64,000 nucleotides of DNA from Clostridia bacterium (GTDB lineage: Bacteria; Bacillota; Clostridia; Lachnospirales; Lachnospiraceae), in NCBI GenBank assembly GCA_003249225.1, contig QKJQ01000021.1, forward strand, positions 62,001-126,000. The letters run 5' to 3'. Position 1 is the stretch's first letter. Each line of letters opens with the position of its first letter. The translations under genes and the position numbers were made by a program. This document shows, piece by piece, positions 16,962-25,343 of the stretch. Under the pieces are notes generated by a model, which saw only the letters and a list, made by a program, of their open reading frames with translations, made no database searches and was not told the DNA's origin.

Positions 16962-18642
16962 CACGCAGGGAATCCTTTAATTTTGTTAATGCGATTTTCG
17001 TTTCTGCAGTAGTTTCACCAAGCAGGGAAGCGATTTCCTGTACAACGCGCATTTGTTTTTCCACAACCTTATCTGTAATTTCGATGGTCTGGCGGCTCAG
17101 CTGTTCTTTCCGGCTGCGCTGCTGCTCTTCTTCTGTCACATCGCGAAGAATACAGATGAGGATGTGGTAGTTTCTATCATAAAGTATCGTCTCTTCGACG
17201 TATTTTGAGTATTCGGCAAGGTAGATCCGCTTGTCACGAATGAACTTTCCTTCGTTCAGGACCTGCATGAAATCATAAGGATCCATAATACGAATGACCT
17301 GTTCACCAAGAACATCGGAAGCATAACGTATGTTTAATATTCTTAGGGCAGATGCGTTGATCTGCTGTACCTCCAACTGGTCATTCAAAACGAAGATACC
17401 ATTTGGGGTATTCTGAATGATCGTATCGGAGAAGGACTCCGCACGGTCTTTGAGAAAGGGGAGGCACATCGTCATGTCTGCTTTTCCCTGGTATATGGCG
17501 ATGGCCTTTTCCCGACAAGTATTGTAACCACAGCTTCCGCAGTTAAGTTCATCTTCGGGGGTTGTCTTTCCCATTTGCTGTAATATATCTGAAATAGCGT
17601 CATGACCGGGTATTGTGGCTCCGGTTCCGATATAGCTATGAGATTGCATGAGGGTTTCATCGATTACACAGTCACAAACGTATTCTTCTGTTCCGGTGTA
17701 TCGCAGTGTCGTGGCATAATCACGTACCGGATTCCGGTCATTTTTTTCCATGATCGGACCGCCGATGCAGCTGCCGGCGCAGGAAGACATCTCAATAAAA
17801 CATTTGGTCAGTTTTCCGCTTATTATATCCTTTAATGCATTAATACAGTTTTCGGTCCCATCAACATTCATATAGACATAATCCGGGGATGTTTTCATGC
17901 TTTTGATGATTCCGCCGGGTGTTGGAAAGCTTCCGGTCGTTATTGTTTTCTTTAGTAAATCAGTTTTATTTTCGGTATCGTATTCAAAGTCAATGTCTTT
18001 TGCTGCCATCCATTTTGTCAATTCTTCAAAGGTCATGACACAGTCAGCAGAACCTATATGAGTGTCTGCTTCCTCTTTTTTTGAAATGCAGGGTCCGATA
18101 AATACGACCTTTGCATCTGGGTACCTTTTTCTTATGTCCATCGCATGAGCCTGCATTGGCGTCATGACGCGTGCAAGATACGGAAGGGCAGCCGGAAAAT
18201 GTTTCTGAATGAGAAGATTTACGGAAGGACAGCAGGAAGAGATGATAACATCCTGACGACCTTCTGCAATGATCGCTTCATATTGTGTTTTCACAAGTGC
18301 AGCGCCAAGATCTGTTTCTTCAGCCGCTGTGAAACCAAGCTTTTTCAGTGCTTTTTCCATTATAGCAATATCTATGCCGTCATAATTGGCAGCAAAGGAA
18401 GGCGCTACACTTGCAATAACGGTAGGGTAGGTACCGAGCAGGTTTTTTGCGGTCTCCGTGCTGTCAAAGATCTCTTTGGCATTCTGTGGGCAGACAACGA
18501 AACATTGCCCACAGAGAATGCATTCATCACCAACGATGTGCGCCTGGTTGCCGGAGAAGCGAATGGATTTTACCGGGCAGTGACGAATGCATTTATAACA
18601 GTTCTTACAGTTTGATTTTTTTAACTTTAAAAAATCAGTCAT
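16954..18642 (-). CDS. hydS: Sensory [FeFe] hydrogenase (group C, HydS-like) with PAS domain
   Basis: A 562-residue protein. Two [4Fe-4S] ferredoxin sites use C12/15/18/22 and C41/44/47/51. The H-cluster domain has altered motifs SSCCPSV (135-141), IGPCISKK (182-189) and MSSCAGSCIGGP (285-296). A further Fe-S module uses C368, C371, C376 and C393 (a Fes-like LNCGSCGYNTC motif). A PAS domain follows (~402-500), then a charged C-terminal helix. This is the known layout of putative hydrogen or redox sensors rather than catalytic enzymes. The phosphatase gene overlaps its 3' end. Confidence 0.9.
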   Translation of the reverse strand: MTDFLKLKKSNCKNCYKCIRHCPVKSIRFSGNQAHIVGDECILCGQCFVVCPQNAKEIFDSTETAKNLLGTYPTVIASVAPSFAANYDGIDIAIMEKALKKLGFTAAEETDLGAALVKTQYEAIIAEGRQDVIISSCCPSVNLLIQKHFPAALPYLARVMTPMQAHAMDIRKRYPDAKVVFIGPCISKKEEADTHIGSADCVMTFEELTKWMAAKDIDFEYDTENKTDLLKKTITTGSFPTPGGIIKSMKTSPDYVYMNVDGTENCINALKDIISGKLTKCFIEMSSCAGSCIGGPIMEKNDRNPVRDYATTLRYTGTEEYVCDCVIDETLMQSHSYIGTGATIPGHDAISDILQQMGKTTPEDELNCGSCGYNTCREKAIAIYQGKADMTMCLPFLKDRAESFSDTIIQNTPNGIFVLNDQLEVQQINASALRILNIRYASDVLGEQVIRIMDPYDFMQVLNEGKFIRDKRIYLAEYSKYVEETILYDRNYHILICILRDVTEEEQQRSRKEQLSRQTIEITDKVVEKQMRVVQEIASLLGETTAETKIALTKLKDSLRDE

Positions 18643-18700
18643 GGTTCTTGTGTACCTGCTTCCTGCGCGGGGAGCGCAAAATCATTGCGGGGGGAATTGT
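18643..18700 (-). promoter_or_regulatory. GC-rich hairpin leader before hydS
   Basis: On the minus strand a TGCGC-TCCCC-GCGCA hairpin (in the region 18683-18698) lies about 40 bases before the hydS start, followed by GGAAGCAGG. It resembles the TGCGC...GCGCA hairpins before hydB and adhE but lacks the AGAATGGAG tail. Confidence 0.45.
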
Positions 18701-18796
18701 GCGTGGGGACTGGATAAAGTTTATGATTTACCATTTTTACATTACAAAACATGTTCTTATAAACCTTATTCAGGAAATGTCTCTGTGCTACGAAGT

Positions 18797-18890
18797 CACT
18801 TACAAAAGTGATTTTGTAAACCTATTAGCTTATAAAAGCTATTTGCTTATGCAAGCTATTTGCTTTTGAAAGCGATTTGCTTATAAAACC
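18797..18890 (-). repeat. 17-bp tandem mini-hairpin repeat at the ferredoxin stop codon
   Basis: Units start at 18828, 18845, 18862 and 18879 (GCTTATAAAAGCTATTT and variants GCTTATGCAAGCTATTT, GCTTTTGAAAGCGATTT). The first three units fold as tiny GCTT-N4-AAGC hairpins. A related CACTT-ACAA-AAGTG unit is at 18797. The stop codon of the ferredoxin gene (18881-18883) lies inside the last unit. Confidence 0.85.
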
Positions 18891-19120
18891 GGAAGAATCT
18901 CTGTGCTGAAAAAGCTTTCGGTTGTCTCCGGTGTAAGAGAGTAAGGTTTTTCATCGACCGTAACACATACTCCATTGGTGCAGTTATTCATACAGAAGGT
19001 GCCAGAGAGCTCGACTTTGTCTTTGACATTATGATCAGAAATCAAACGCTGTAATTCTTCAACAATCTGTCTGGACCCTTTTAAGTGACAGGAGCTCCCA
19101 ATACATACAGTAATTTTCAT
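18881..19120 (-). CDS. Small thioredoxin-like [2Fe-2S] ferredoxin
   Basis: A 79-residue protein with four cysteines spaced as in the NuoE-like thioredoxin-fold ferredoxins: C6-x4-C11 and C43-x3-C47 (CIGSSC, CMNNC). It would carry electrons, or act as a small subunit, for the hydrogenases encoded beside it. The predicted ribosome binding site is weak (GGGATGAAAG), suggesting coupling to the upstream transcript or use of the hairpin just before it. The stop codon is embedded in a tandem repeat. Confidence 0.85.
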   Translation of the reverse strand: MKITVCIGSSCHLKGSRQIVEELQRLISDHNVKDKVELSGTFCMNNCTNGVCVTVDEKPYSLTPETTESFFSTEILPVL

Positions 19121-19132
19121 CTTTCATCCCAG

Positions 19133-19172
19133 ACGAAACGAAAGGCTATCTGAATATAACCTTTCGTTTCGT
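19133..19172 (-). repeat. Strong inverted repeat just upstream of the ferredoxin gene
   Basis: A 13-bp perfect inverted repeat (ACGAAACGAAAGG / CCTTTCGTTTCGT, 14-base loop) lies 12 bases before the ferredoxin start. On the minus strand no T-run follows the stem, so an mRNA-processing or partial-termination role is more likely than full termination. Confidence 0.6.
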
Positions 19173-19227
19173 TTTCCTTTCTTATCATTTTCTATGGAAT
19201 TGCCCTAATCCATTTTTTGTTATCCAA

Positions 19228-19977
19228 TTATTGATAGTCTACAACCGATACCCAGCGAAGCAGCAGCTCTTTTTCTTCGGTACGTCCCTTAACAGACTGG
19301 GAAGCAGCTACGATCGGGATCCATTTTTGTACATATTGTTTTGCTGTATCGCTTAAAAGACAGAAGCGTGTCAGATATTTTTCTGCAAGGTCTTCTTTGC
19401 CGTCCAGGTGGAACAGTAGGTAGGTTCTTGCTACATCAGCAGATGCATTGCCTTGTGTAACATGTGACCAGTCAAGGATGTATGGAATTCCTTCTTTGTT
19501 GATGATAATATTGGTTGGATTAAAATCACCGTGACAGATCTTGTTGTGCTTTGGCATGCCTTCGAGTGTTGTGTGAAGGTCATATCGAGTGGTCGCATCA
19601 AGGGTCGTCTCTGAGATCTTACGGCTCATTTTATCTTTCAGTTTATTCAGCATAGGAGATTTCTGAGCGTGTACTTCCATTTGCAGTTTGATGAATAATT
19701 CAAGGTATTCATCTTCCTTTTCCGGATGTTCTTCCATCAGCTGTGCCAGGGTCTTTCCCTCGATGAACTCTGTTACGATCGCCCATTTGCCGTCGATCAT
19801 TTTTACTTCGATGATTTTAGGAATGTGCAGGGAGGTTTCTTCAACCCTTGCATGATTCAAAGCTTCATTTAGTATATCAGCTTTTGAATACTCCTTGTCA
19901 AATACTTTAACAGCGTAATCCCCATCACGATATATAGTTTTTGATGTGCGGACTGCGATCACCTTTTCTAGTTTCAT
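19228..19977 (-). CDS. APH/choline-kinase-fold phosphotransferase
   Basis: A 249-residue protein with the aminoglycoside-phosphotransferase fold: an ATP-site lysine in YAVKVF (K24), catalytic loop CHGDFNPTN (148-156; the HGDxxxxN motif) and metal site YILDWS (166-171; the usual D is present). Members phosphorylate small molecules (choline, antibiotics, sugars) or sometimes proteins. Here it sits between adhE and hydrogenase genes rather than near resistance genes, so a metabolic or signalling role is more likely than drug resistance. An AGGAGG site precedes the ATG. Its substrate is unknown. Confidence 0.8.
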   Translation of the reverse strand: MKLEKVIAVRTSKTIYRDGDYAVKVFDKEYSKADILNEALNHARVEETSLHIPKIIEVKMIDGKWAIVTEFIEGKTLAQLMEEHPEKEDEYLELFIKLQMEVHAQKSPMLNKLKDKMSRKISETTLDATTRYDLHTTLEGMPKHNKICHGDFNPTNIIINKEGIPYILDWSHVTQGNASADVARTYLLFHLDGKEDLAEKYLTRFCLLSDTAKQYVQKWIPIVAASQSVKGRTEEKELLLRWVSVVDYQ

Positions 19978-20037
19978 AAAATGCCTCCTTCTTACTGCTT
20001 TTGGCAGTAGCTTGATTTTTATGATTGTAAATGATGA

Positions 20038-22656
20038 TTATGCCTTCTGGCCGTCCTTGCCATAATAAACATTTAAGTACATCTGTTTCATTTCGCTCAT
20101 CAGCGGATATCTTGGGTTAGCCCCTGTACACTGGTCGTCGAATGCCTGCTCAACCATATCGTCAAGACGTGCAAGGAAATCTTTTTCGTCAATGCCGTAT
20201 TCACGGATGGTCTTCTTTATACCGACTTTTGCTTTCAGTTCATCGAGTGCAGCGATCAGGTTATCTAACTTCTCGTTGTCATTCTTGCCTTTGATTCCAA
20301 GATAATCAGCAATTTCAGCATAGCGAGCCAGGGTGTGAGGGTGATCGTACTGTGAGAAGGTTCCCATCTTGACCGGTGTTTCGGATGCGTTGAAGCGAAG
20401 AACTTCATCAATCATTAACGCATTGGCAACACCATGTGGCAGGTGGTGGAAGGCACCGAGTTTGTGAGCAAGGGAGTGGCAGATACCAAGGAAGGCATTA
20501 GCGAAAGCCATACCAGCCATAGCAGCAGCATTTGCCATCTTCTCACGGGCAACCGGATCATTCGGACCATTGTCATAAGCACGAGGAAGATATTCGAAGA
20601 TGACCTTCAATGCCTGCAGGGCAAGACCATCCGTCATATCAGTTTGGAGCATTGCTGCATAAGCTTCGAGTGCATGTGTTACAGCATCGATACCGGAAGC
20701 AGCCGTTAAGCCCTTTGGTGCATTCATCATCATGTCTGCATCTATAATAGCCATATCAGGCATTAACTCATAATCTGCGAGCGGGTATTTGATTCCGGTT
20801 GTTTCATCTGTGATAACAGCGAAAGGAGTAACCTCAGAACCTGTACCGGCAGTTGTTGGAACTGCAATAAAGTAAGCTTTTTCACCCATTTTCGGGAAAG
20901 CGTAAATACGTTTTCTGATATCAACAAAGCGCATTGCCATATCAAGGAAGTCAGCTTCCGGATGCTCATAGAGAACCCACATGATCTTGGCTGCATCCAT
21001 GGCAGATCCACCGCCGACAGCAATGATGCAGTCCGGCTCAAAGGATGTCATGAGTTTTGCACCGATTCTTGCTGAACTAAGGGAAGGATCTGGTTCAACA
21101 TCAGAGAAGGTAGTATGAACAATACCCATCTCATCAAGTTTGTCAGTTACAGCCTTTGTATATCCATTCTTGAACAGGAAGCTATCTGTTACGATAAATA
21201 CTTTCTTCTTGCCAAGTACATTCTTTAATTCATCAAGCGCTACAGGCAGACAGCCTTTCTTCATATAAACTTTATCAGGAGTGCGGAACCAAAGCATATT
21301 TTCTCTCCTTTCGGCAACGGTTTTAATATTGAGCAGATGTTTTACACCAACATTTTCAGATACGCTGTTTCCGCCCCAGGAACCGCAGCCAAGGGTAAGA
21401 GAAGGTGCAAGTTTGAAGTTATAAAGGTCACCGATACCACCGTGAGAAGAAGGTGTGTTTACAAGAATACGGCAGGTCTTCATTCTGGCAGCAAATGCGT
21501 CCAGTTTTTCTTTTTCAGTTACAACATTTAAATATACGGAAGAAGTATGTCCATATCCACCGTCTGCAATCAGGTGTTCTGCCTTATCAAGAGCATCTTC
21601 GAAGGATTTTGCTTTGTACATGGCAAGGACCGGAGACAGCTTTTCGTGAGCAAATTCTTCTGCAATATCAACGCTTTCTACTTCACCGATCAGGATCTTG
21701 GTGCTCTCAGCAACATCAACGCCCGCAAGTTTTGCGATAGTAAATGCAGACTGTCCAACGATCTTTGCATTCAGACCACCGTTAATGATAATGGTCTTTC
21801 TTACTTTTTCAGTTTCTGCTTTATTAAGGAAATAGCAGCCTCGCTTGCTGAATTCATCTTTAACAGCTTTGTATACTTTATCAAGAACGATAACAGACTG
21901 TTCGGAAGCACAGATCATTCCGTTATCAAATGTCTTTGAATGAATAATGGAGTTAACCGCAAGTAAAAGATCGGCTGTATCATCAATGATGGCAGGAGTA
22001 TTACCGGCACCAACACCGATTGCCGGCTTTCCTGAAGAGTAAGCAGCTTTTACCATACCAGGACCACCAGTCGCAAGGATGATATCAGCTTCTTTCATTA
22101 CCATATTTGTGAGTTCAAGAGAAGGAACATCGATCCAGCTGATAATTCCTTCCGGAGCACCGGCAGCAACAGCAGCATCAAGAACGATTTTAGCAGCTGC
22201 AATGGTACATCCCTTTGCTCTTGGATGAGGACTGATGATGATGGCATTTCTTGTCTTTAATGCGATAAGAGTCTTAAAAATAGCAGTTGAGGTCGGGTTC
22301 GTTGTAGGGATTACGGCTGCGATAACACCGATCGGATCGGCAATCTTTTTAATACCGAATTCCTTGTCTTCTTCGACAACACCACAGGTCTTTGTATCTT
22401 TGTAGGCATTATAAATATATTCAGAAGCGTAGTGATTTTTAATTACCTTATCTTCAACGATTCCCATTCCAGTTTCCTGGACTGCCATCTTAGCAAGCGG
22501 GATTCTCTGTTTGTTTGCAGCTGTTGCTGCTGCAAGGAAGATCTTATCTACCTGTTCCTGTGAATAGGTCGCAAACTCTGCCTGTACTTTTCTAAGTTCT
22601 GCAATAGCTGCACCCAGTTTTTCTACGCTGTCAATGATTTCTCGGTTCTTACTCAT
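20038..22656 (-). CDS. adhE: Bifunctional aldehyde-alcohol dehydrogenase AdhE
   Basis: An 872-residue protein. The N-terminal aldehyde dehydrogenase half reduces acetyl-CoA to acetaldehyde (catalytic Cys near 248 in DNGMICASEQ). The C-terminal iron alcohol dehydrogenase half reduces it to ethanol (GGGSAMDAAK nucleotide motif; HSLAHKLGAFHHLPHG metal-binding histidines). The length matches the family. The ATG at 22656 follows GGAGG; the frame extends 23 codons further but without family similarity or an RBS. It lies directly after rex and is probably controlled by it. A hairpin TGCGCGA-CTTTA-TCGCGCA precedes the RBS. Confidence 0.96.
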   Translation of the reverse strand: MSKNREIIDSVEKLGAAIAELRKVQAEFATYSQEQVDKIFLAAATAANKQRIPLAKMAVQETGMGIVEDKVIKNHYASEYIYNAYKDTKTCGVVEEDKEFGIKKIADPIGVIAAVIPTTNPTSTAIFKTLIALKTRNAIIISPHPRAKGCTIAAAKIVLDAAVAAGAPEGIISWIDVPSLELTNMVMKEADIILATGGPGMVKAAYSSGKPAIGVGAGNTPAIIDDTADLLLAVNSIIHSKTFDNGMICASEQSVIVLDKVYKAVKDEFSKRGCYFLNKAETEKVRKTIIINGGLNAKIVGQSAFTIAKLAGVDVAESTKILIGEVESVDIAEEFAHEKLSPVLAMYKAKSFEDALDKAEHLIADGGYGHTSSVYLNVVTEKEKLDAFAARMKTCRILVNTPSSHGGIGDLYNFKLAPSLTLGCGSWGGNSVSENVGVKHLLNIKTVAERRENMLWFRTPDKVYMKKGCLPVALDELKNVLGKKKVFIVTDSFLFKNGYTKAVTDKLDEMGIVHTTFSDVEPDPSLSSARIGAKLMTSFEPDCIIAVGGGSAMDAAKIMWVLYEHPEADFLDMAMRFVDIRKRIYAFPKMGEKAYFIAVPTTAGTGSEVTPFAVITDETTGIKYPLADYELMPDMAIIDADMMMNAPKGLTAASGIDAVTHALEAYAAMLQTDMTDGLALQALKVIFEYLPRAYDNGPNDPVAREKMANAAAMAGMAFANAFLGICHSLAHKLGAFHHLPHGVANALMIDEVLRFNASETPVKMGTFSQYDHPHTLARYAEIADYLGIKGKNDNEKLDNLIAALDELKAKVGIKKTIREYGIDEKDFLARLDDMVEQAFDDQCTGANPRYPLMSEMKQMYLNVYYGKDGQKA

Positions 22657-22697
22657 TTTTTCCTCCATTCTTGCGCGATAAAGTCGCGCAGTTGAAA
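22657..22697 (-). promoter_or_regulatory. Hairpin/AGAATGGAG leader of adhE
   Basis: On the minus strand TTTCAAC is followed by the 7-bp hairpin TGCGCGA / TCGCGCA and then AGAATGGAGG, 6 bases before the ATG. The same order (TTCAA, TGCGC...GCGCA hairpin, AGAATGGAG, ATG) occurs twice before hydB. Confidence 0.65.
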
Positions 22698-22743
22698 TTA
22701 GTGCCGGGAATGATATGTGATTCATTCGATAACCCGATGTTAC

Positions 22744-23376
22744 CTAATCTGTAAATTTTTCCATTAGATGCCTTGATAAGACAGCCAGTGATGCTGCCAT
22801 GTTCTCATTTTTTACGAGAATGTGCTCCGGTACATCAAGGTGGGTCGGTGCAAAATTCCATACGGCAAGGATTCCGCTTGCTACCATTAAGTCACAGATC
22901 GACTGGGCAGCTGTTGTTGGGACTGTAATAATTCCGATACGTATCTTCATTCGATCACAGATATCACTCAGTTTGGTCAGTGGCAGAATCGGAACATTTC
23001 CTTCTTTCTGTCCAGCCAGAGAATCGTCATTATCAAAAGCGGCTACGATATTCAATCCATATTCTTTAAATCCGTCATAGGTAAGCAGTGCTTTGCCAAG
23101 TTTTCCGGAACCGACTAAAATGGCATCGTTGCTGTCATTATAGCCAAGATAATTTTCAAGGTCTCGGATTAATGTGATCCTGCAGAATCCAACTTTTGGC
23201 TTACCACCAGAACTGACGGAGGCTAAATCTTTTCTGACCTGTATTTCGTGAAGACCCAGTGCTTCGGCAATTGCTTTTGAAGATAAATAGGCTGCAGACT
23301 GCATAGAGTCTGATTTCAAGAGGTTTAAATAGATCGGAAGCCGTTGCAGGGTCTGGACAGAAACGGATGTAACCAT
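22744..23376 (-). CDS. rex: Redox-sensing transcriptional repressor Rex
   Basis: A 210-residue protein with an N-terminal winged helix (about residues 8-75, RLPIYLNLL... ALGLHEIQVRKDL) and a Rossmann NAD(H)-binding domain beginning at about 85 (ILVGSGKLGKALL). NADH binding releases Rex from DNA and derepresses fermentation genes such as adhE, which follows 87 bases later. An AAAGGAG site precedes the ATG. A Rex box lies upstream, so self-regulation of rex and adhE is likely. Confidence 0.95.
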   Translation of the reverse strand: MVTSVSVQTLQRLPIYLNLLKSDSMQSAAYLSSKAIAEALGLHEIQVRKDLASVSSGGKPKVGFCRITLIRDLENYLGYNDSNDAILVGSGKLGKALLTYDGFKEYGLNIVAAFDNDDSLAGQKEGNVPILPLTKLSDICDRMKIRIGIITVPTTAAQSICDLMVASGILAVWNFAPTHLDVPEHILVKNENMAASLAVLSRHLMEKFTD

Positions 23377-23398
23377 GGATTGTACTCCTTTCGTACGT

Positions 23399-23416
23399 TT
23401 GATAATATTTTAACAA
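23399..23416 (-). promoter_or_regulatory. Rex operator
   Basis: TTGATAATATTTTAACAA matches the Rex consensus TTGTTAA-N4-TTAACAA except for one base. It sits 23 bases before the rex start codon. Confidence 0.75.
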
Positions 23417-23443
23417 TCTCCTCTCATTATGGAAGATACAAGA

Positions 23444-23477
23444 ATGGTATATCGATATACAATTATCGATATACCAT
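23444..23477. promoter_or_regulatory. Perfect 14-bp inverted repeat between lysR and rex
   Basis: ATGGTATATCGATA and TATCGATATACCAT are separated by 6 bases. No T-run follows on the minus strand, so an operator for rex is as likely as the end of the lysR transcript. Confidence 0.55.
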
Positions 23478-23480
23478 TAT

Positions 23481-24434
23481 CTATAGAGAGTCAAGAGGTT
23501 CGTGTCCAATAACTAGTGAATCAATTGTCAGTTTTACTTTATTTATAAATGCTGTATCTTCGTTGTTGAACCGATATCCGTTCCGGTAGATCAATACATC
23601 ACAGAACCTGTTATCAGCCTGATTACAGGATACGGTCGTTAGTTCATACCGATCCAGTATATCCTGTGGCATTGGAGATACCAGCATATAAGTGTTGGGA
23701 ACGGAGCTTAAAAGCTCAAGCTGGCTGGCTCTTTCATAGATAGAAATCGAGTGTTCCAGGGAAACGGTAGCTGCGTACTGTTTTGAGGTTAGGGATGGCA
23801 GGGAAGGCGTTGTAATATCTCCATGCGTTATCTCAAGAAGCTCCTGTAAATCCTCTTTTGACAGTGAACTTCTATCTGCGAAGGGATGTTTTTTTGACAG
23901 AAGTATTGTTGCGTTGAATTCGAACAGCAAATCGGATCTAAGATCATTTTCATTTAAAAGATTCAAATACTGTTTTTCATACACAAGGGGATAGCGAATG
24001 ATGCCTAGGTTGTACAGACTGTCACTGACACCGGATATGGTATCGATGGAATTAGCTTCCTTATAATTAAGGAGAATTTTTTTTGTTGCGGACAGATCTT
24101 TCGTAAAGTTAATAAAAGCCTGAGCTATATAACTGGCCCTTGGTACACAGACATCGATCCGGTGAGCGTCGTTAGCTTTCCCACTGAATATCGCTTCCAT
24201 CTCATCTACTTTTGACAGAATTGCTCTTGCATGATATAGGAACTCAGCTCCGCGTTTTGTTGGAACGACTCCTTTTGAGTTCCGGTTAAAGATCGTGATC
24301 TGCAGTGAATCTTCAAGTTCGCGTATGGCTTTGCTAAGGTGCGGCTGTGCCATAAATAAATTCTCCGCAGCTTTGGAAATCGATCCGGTTTTTTCTACTT
24401 CTATAGCATATCGTAATTGCATCAGGTTGTTCAT
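23481..24434 (-). CDS. LysR-family transcriptional regulator
   Basis: A 317-residue protein with an N-terminal LysR helix-turn-helix (MNNLMQLRYAIEVEKTGSISKAAENLF..., about residues 1-60) and a C-terminal effector domain of the periplasmic-binding type. The ligand cannot be read from sequence. It is transcribed in the same direction as rex and ends 104 bases before the rex start. GGAG precedes the ATG. Confidence 0.9.
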   Translation of the reverse strand: MNNLMQLRYAIEVEKTGSISKAAENLFMAQPHLSKAIRELEDSLQITIFNRNSKGVVPTKRGAEFLYHARAILSKVDEMEAIFSGKANDAHRIDVCVPRASYIAQAFINFTKDLSATKKILLNYKEANSIDTISGVSDSLYNLGIIRYPLVYEKQYLNLLNENDLRSDLLFEFNATILLSKKHPFADRSSLSKEDLQELLEITHGDITTPSLPSLTSKQYAATVSLEHSISIYERASQLELLSSVPNTYMLVSPMPQDILDRYELTTVSCNQADNRFCDVLIYRNGYRFNNEDTAFINKVKLTIDSLVIGHEPLDSL

Positions 24435-24763
24435 TGTAACTCCAATCGTAATAATAAAACAAAGTGTGAAGTATGATTAAGCATACGTTCGTGTTCGTGT
24501 ATGTGTCTAGATAATATTTGCAATAGTGAACATGCTGTTCGATGCAATCATATCATTAATTGTGAGAAAAGACAAGATTAGGAATGATACATTCTTGATT
24601 TCAATGATGTATAAAAAGATAAGTCTTCCTGAAATTTTGCATTCATAACATGAAAAAAGCCATTCACGCAACGTACGTTGTAATTCGAAATTAACTGAGG
24701 TAAGATGAACTTAATAAAAAATAACGGAACCGTGAAGTGGATTCTGGGAAAGGAGCCAAATGT
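24435..24763. other. Intergenic region between lysR and nfeD
   Basis: A 329-base AT-rich gap between divergent genes. It contains a palindrome CAACGTACGTTG (24669-24680) and a weak plus-strand promoter candidate (TTGTGA 24560, AATGAT 24583, 17-base spacer). No gene or RNA structure was recognised. Confidence 0.5.
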
Positions 24764-25201
24764 ATGGAAGCAATCTATTGGTTAATTATACTGGTTGTAT
24801 TGATTGTAATTGAGATTATTACACTTGGTCTGACGACCATCTGGTTTGCCTGCGGAGCGCTGATTGCTTTTCTTGCAGCGAATCTGGGAGCAAGCCTTCC
24901 GGTTCAGATCATAATATTTATATTAGTTTCACTACTGCTTTTATTCTTTACAAGACCTATCGCAACAAAGTATTTGAATAAAAAACGTGTGAAGACCAAT
25001 TATGAAGGTGTCATCGGAATGACAGCAAAGGTAACAGAAAAGATCGATAATTTTAATGCATCCGGTGCTGCAATCTGTAACGGACAGGAATGGACCGCAC
25101 GAGCTGAAGTAGATCATAAGATCATTGAACCGGGCACCATTGTAAAAGTAGTTAGTGTTTCCGGTGTAAAACTTATTGTTACTGAATACAGAGAAGAGTG
25201 A
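24764..25201 (+). CDS. NfeD-like membrane protein
   Basis: A 145-residue protein: two to three N-terminal membrane helices (residues 3-25, 28-48 and 50-68) and a small C-terminal OB-fold domain (about 85-145; GMTAKVTEKIDNF... GTIVKVVSVSGVKLIV). NfeD proteins pair with SPFH proteins in membrane microdomains, and an SPFH gene follows after 142 bases. The ATG at 24764 is chosen because AAAGGAG precedes it; the frame extends 9 codons upstream. Confidence 0.9.
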   Translation: MEAIYWLIILVVLIVIEIITLGLTTIWFACGALIAFLAANLGASLPVQIIIFILVSLLLLFFTRPIATKYLNKKRVKTNYEGVIGMTAKVTEKIDNFNASGAAICNGQEWTARAEVDHKIIEPGTIVKVVSVSGVKLIVTEYREE

Positions 25202-25343
25202 AAGAGATAGGAAGATAGTATCAGTGCACAAGTATGGTGAAAGCTATATAATAAAGAAGAAATAACTGGAAAATGCTTTGAGCTATGAAAATGGAAGAAG
25301 AAAAAGGAAGAAAAAAGAAAGAAACAAATAAGGAGGATATGTA

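Noticed and set aside
19228-19977. APH-fold kinase as an aminoglycoside resistance gene
   Set aside because: It lacks resistance-gene neighbours and sits within a redox operon; the family is broad.
24669-24680. Palindrome CAACGTACGTTG as an operator
   Set aside because: A 12-bp palindrome with no second copy and no known matching regulator; too little evidence.
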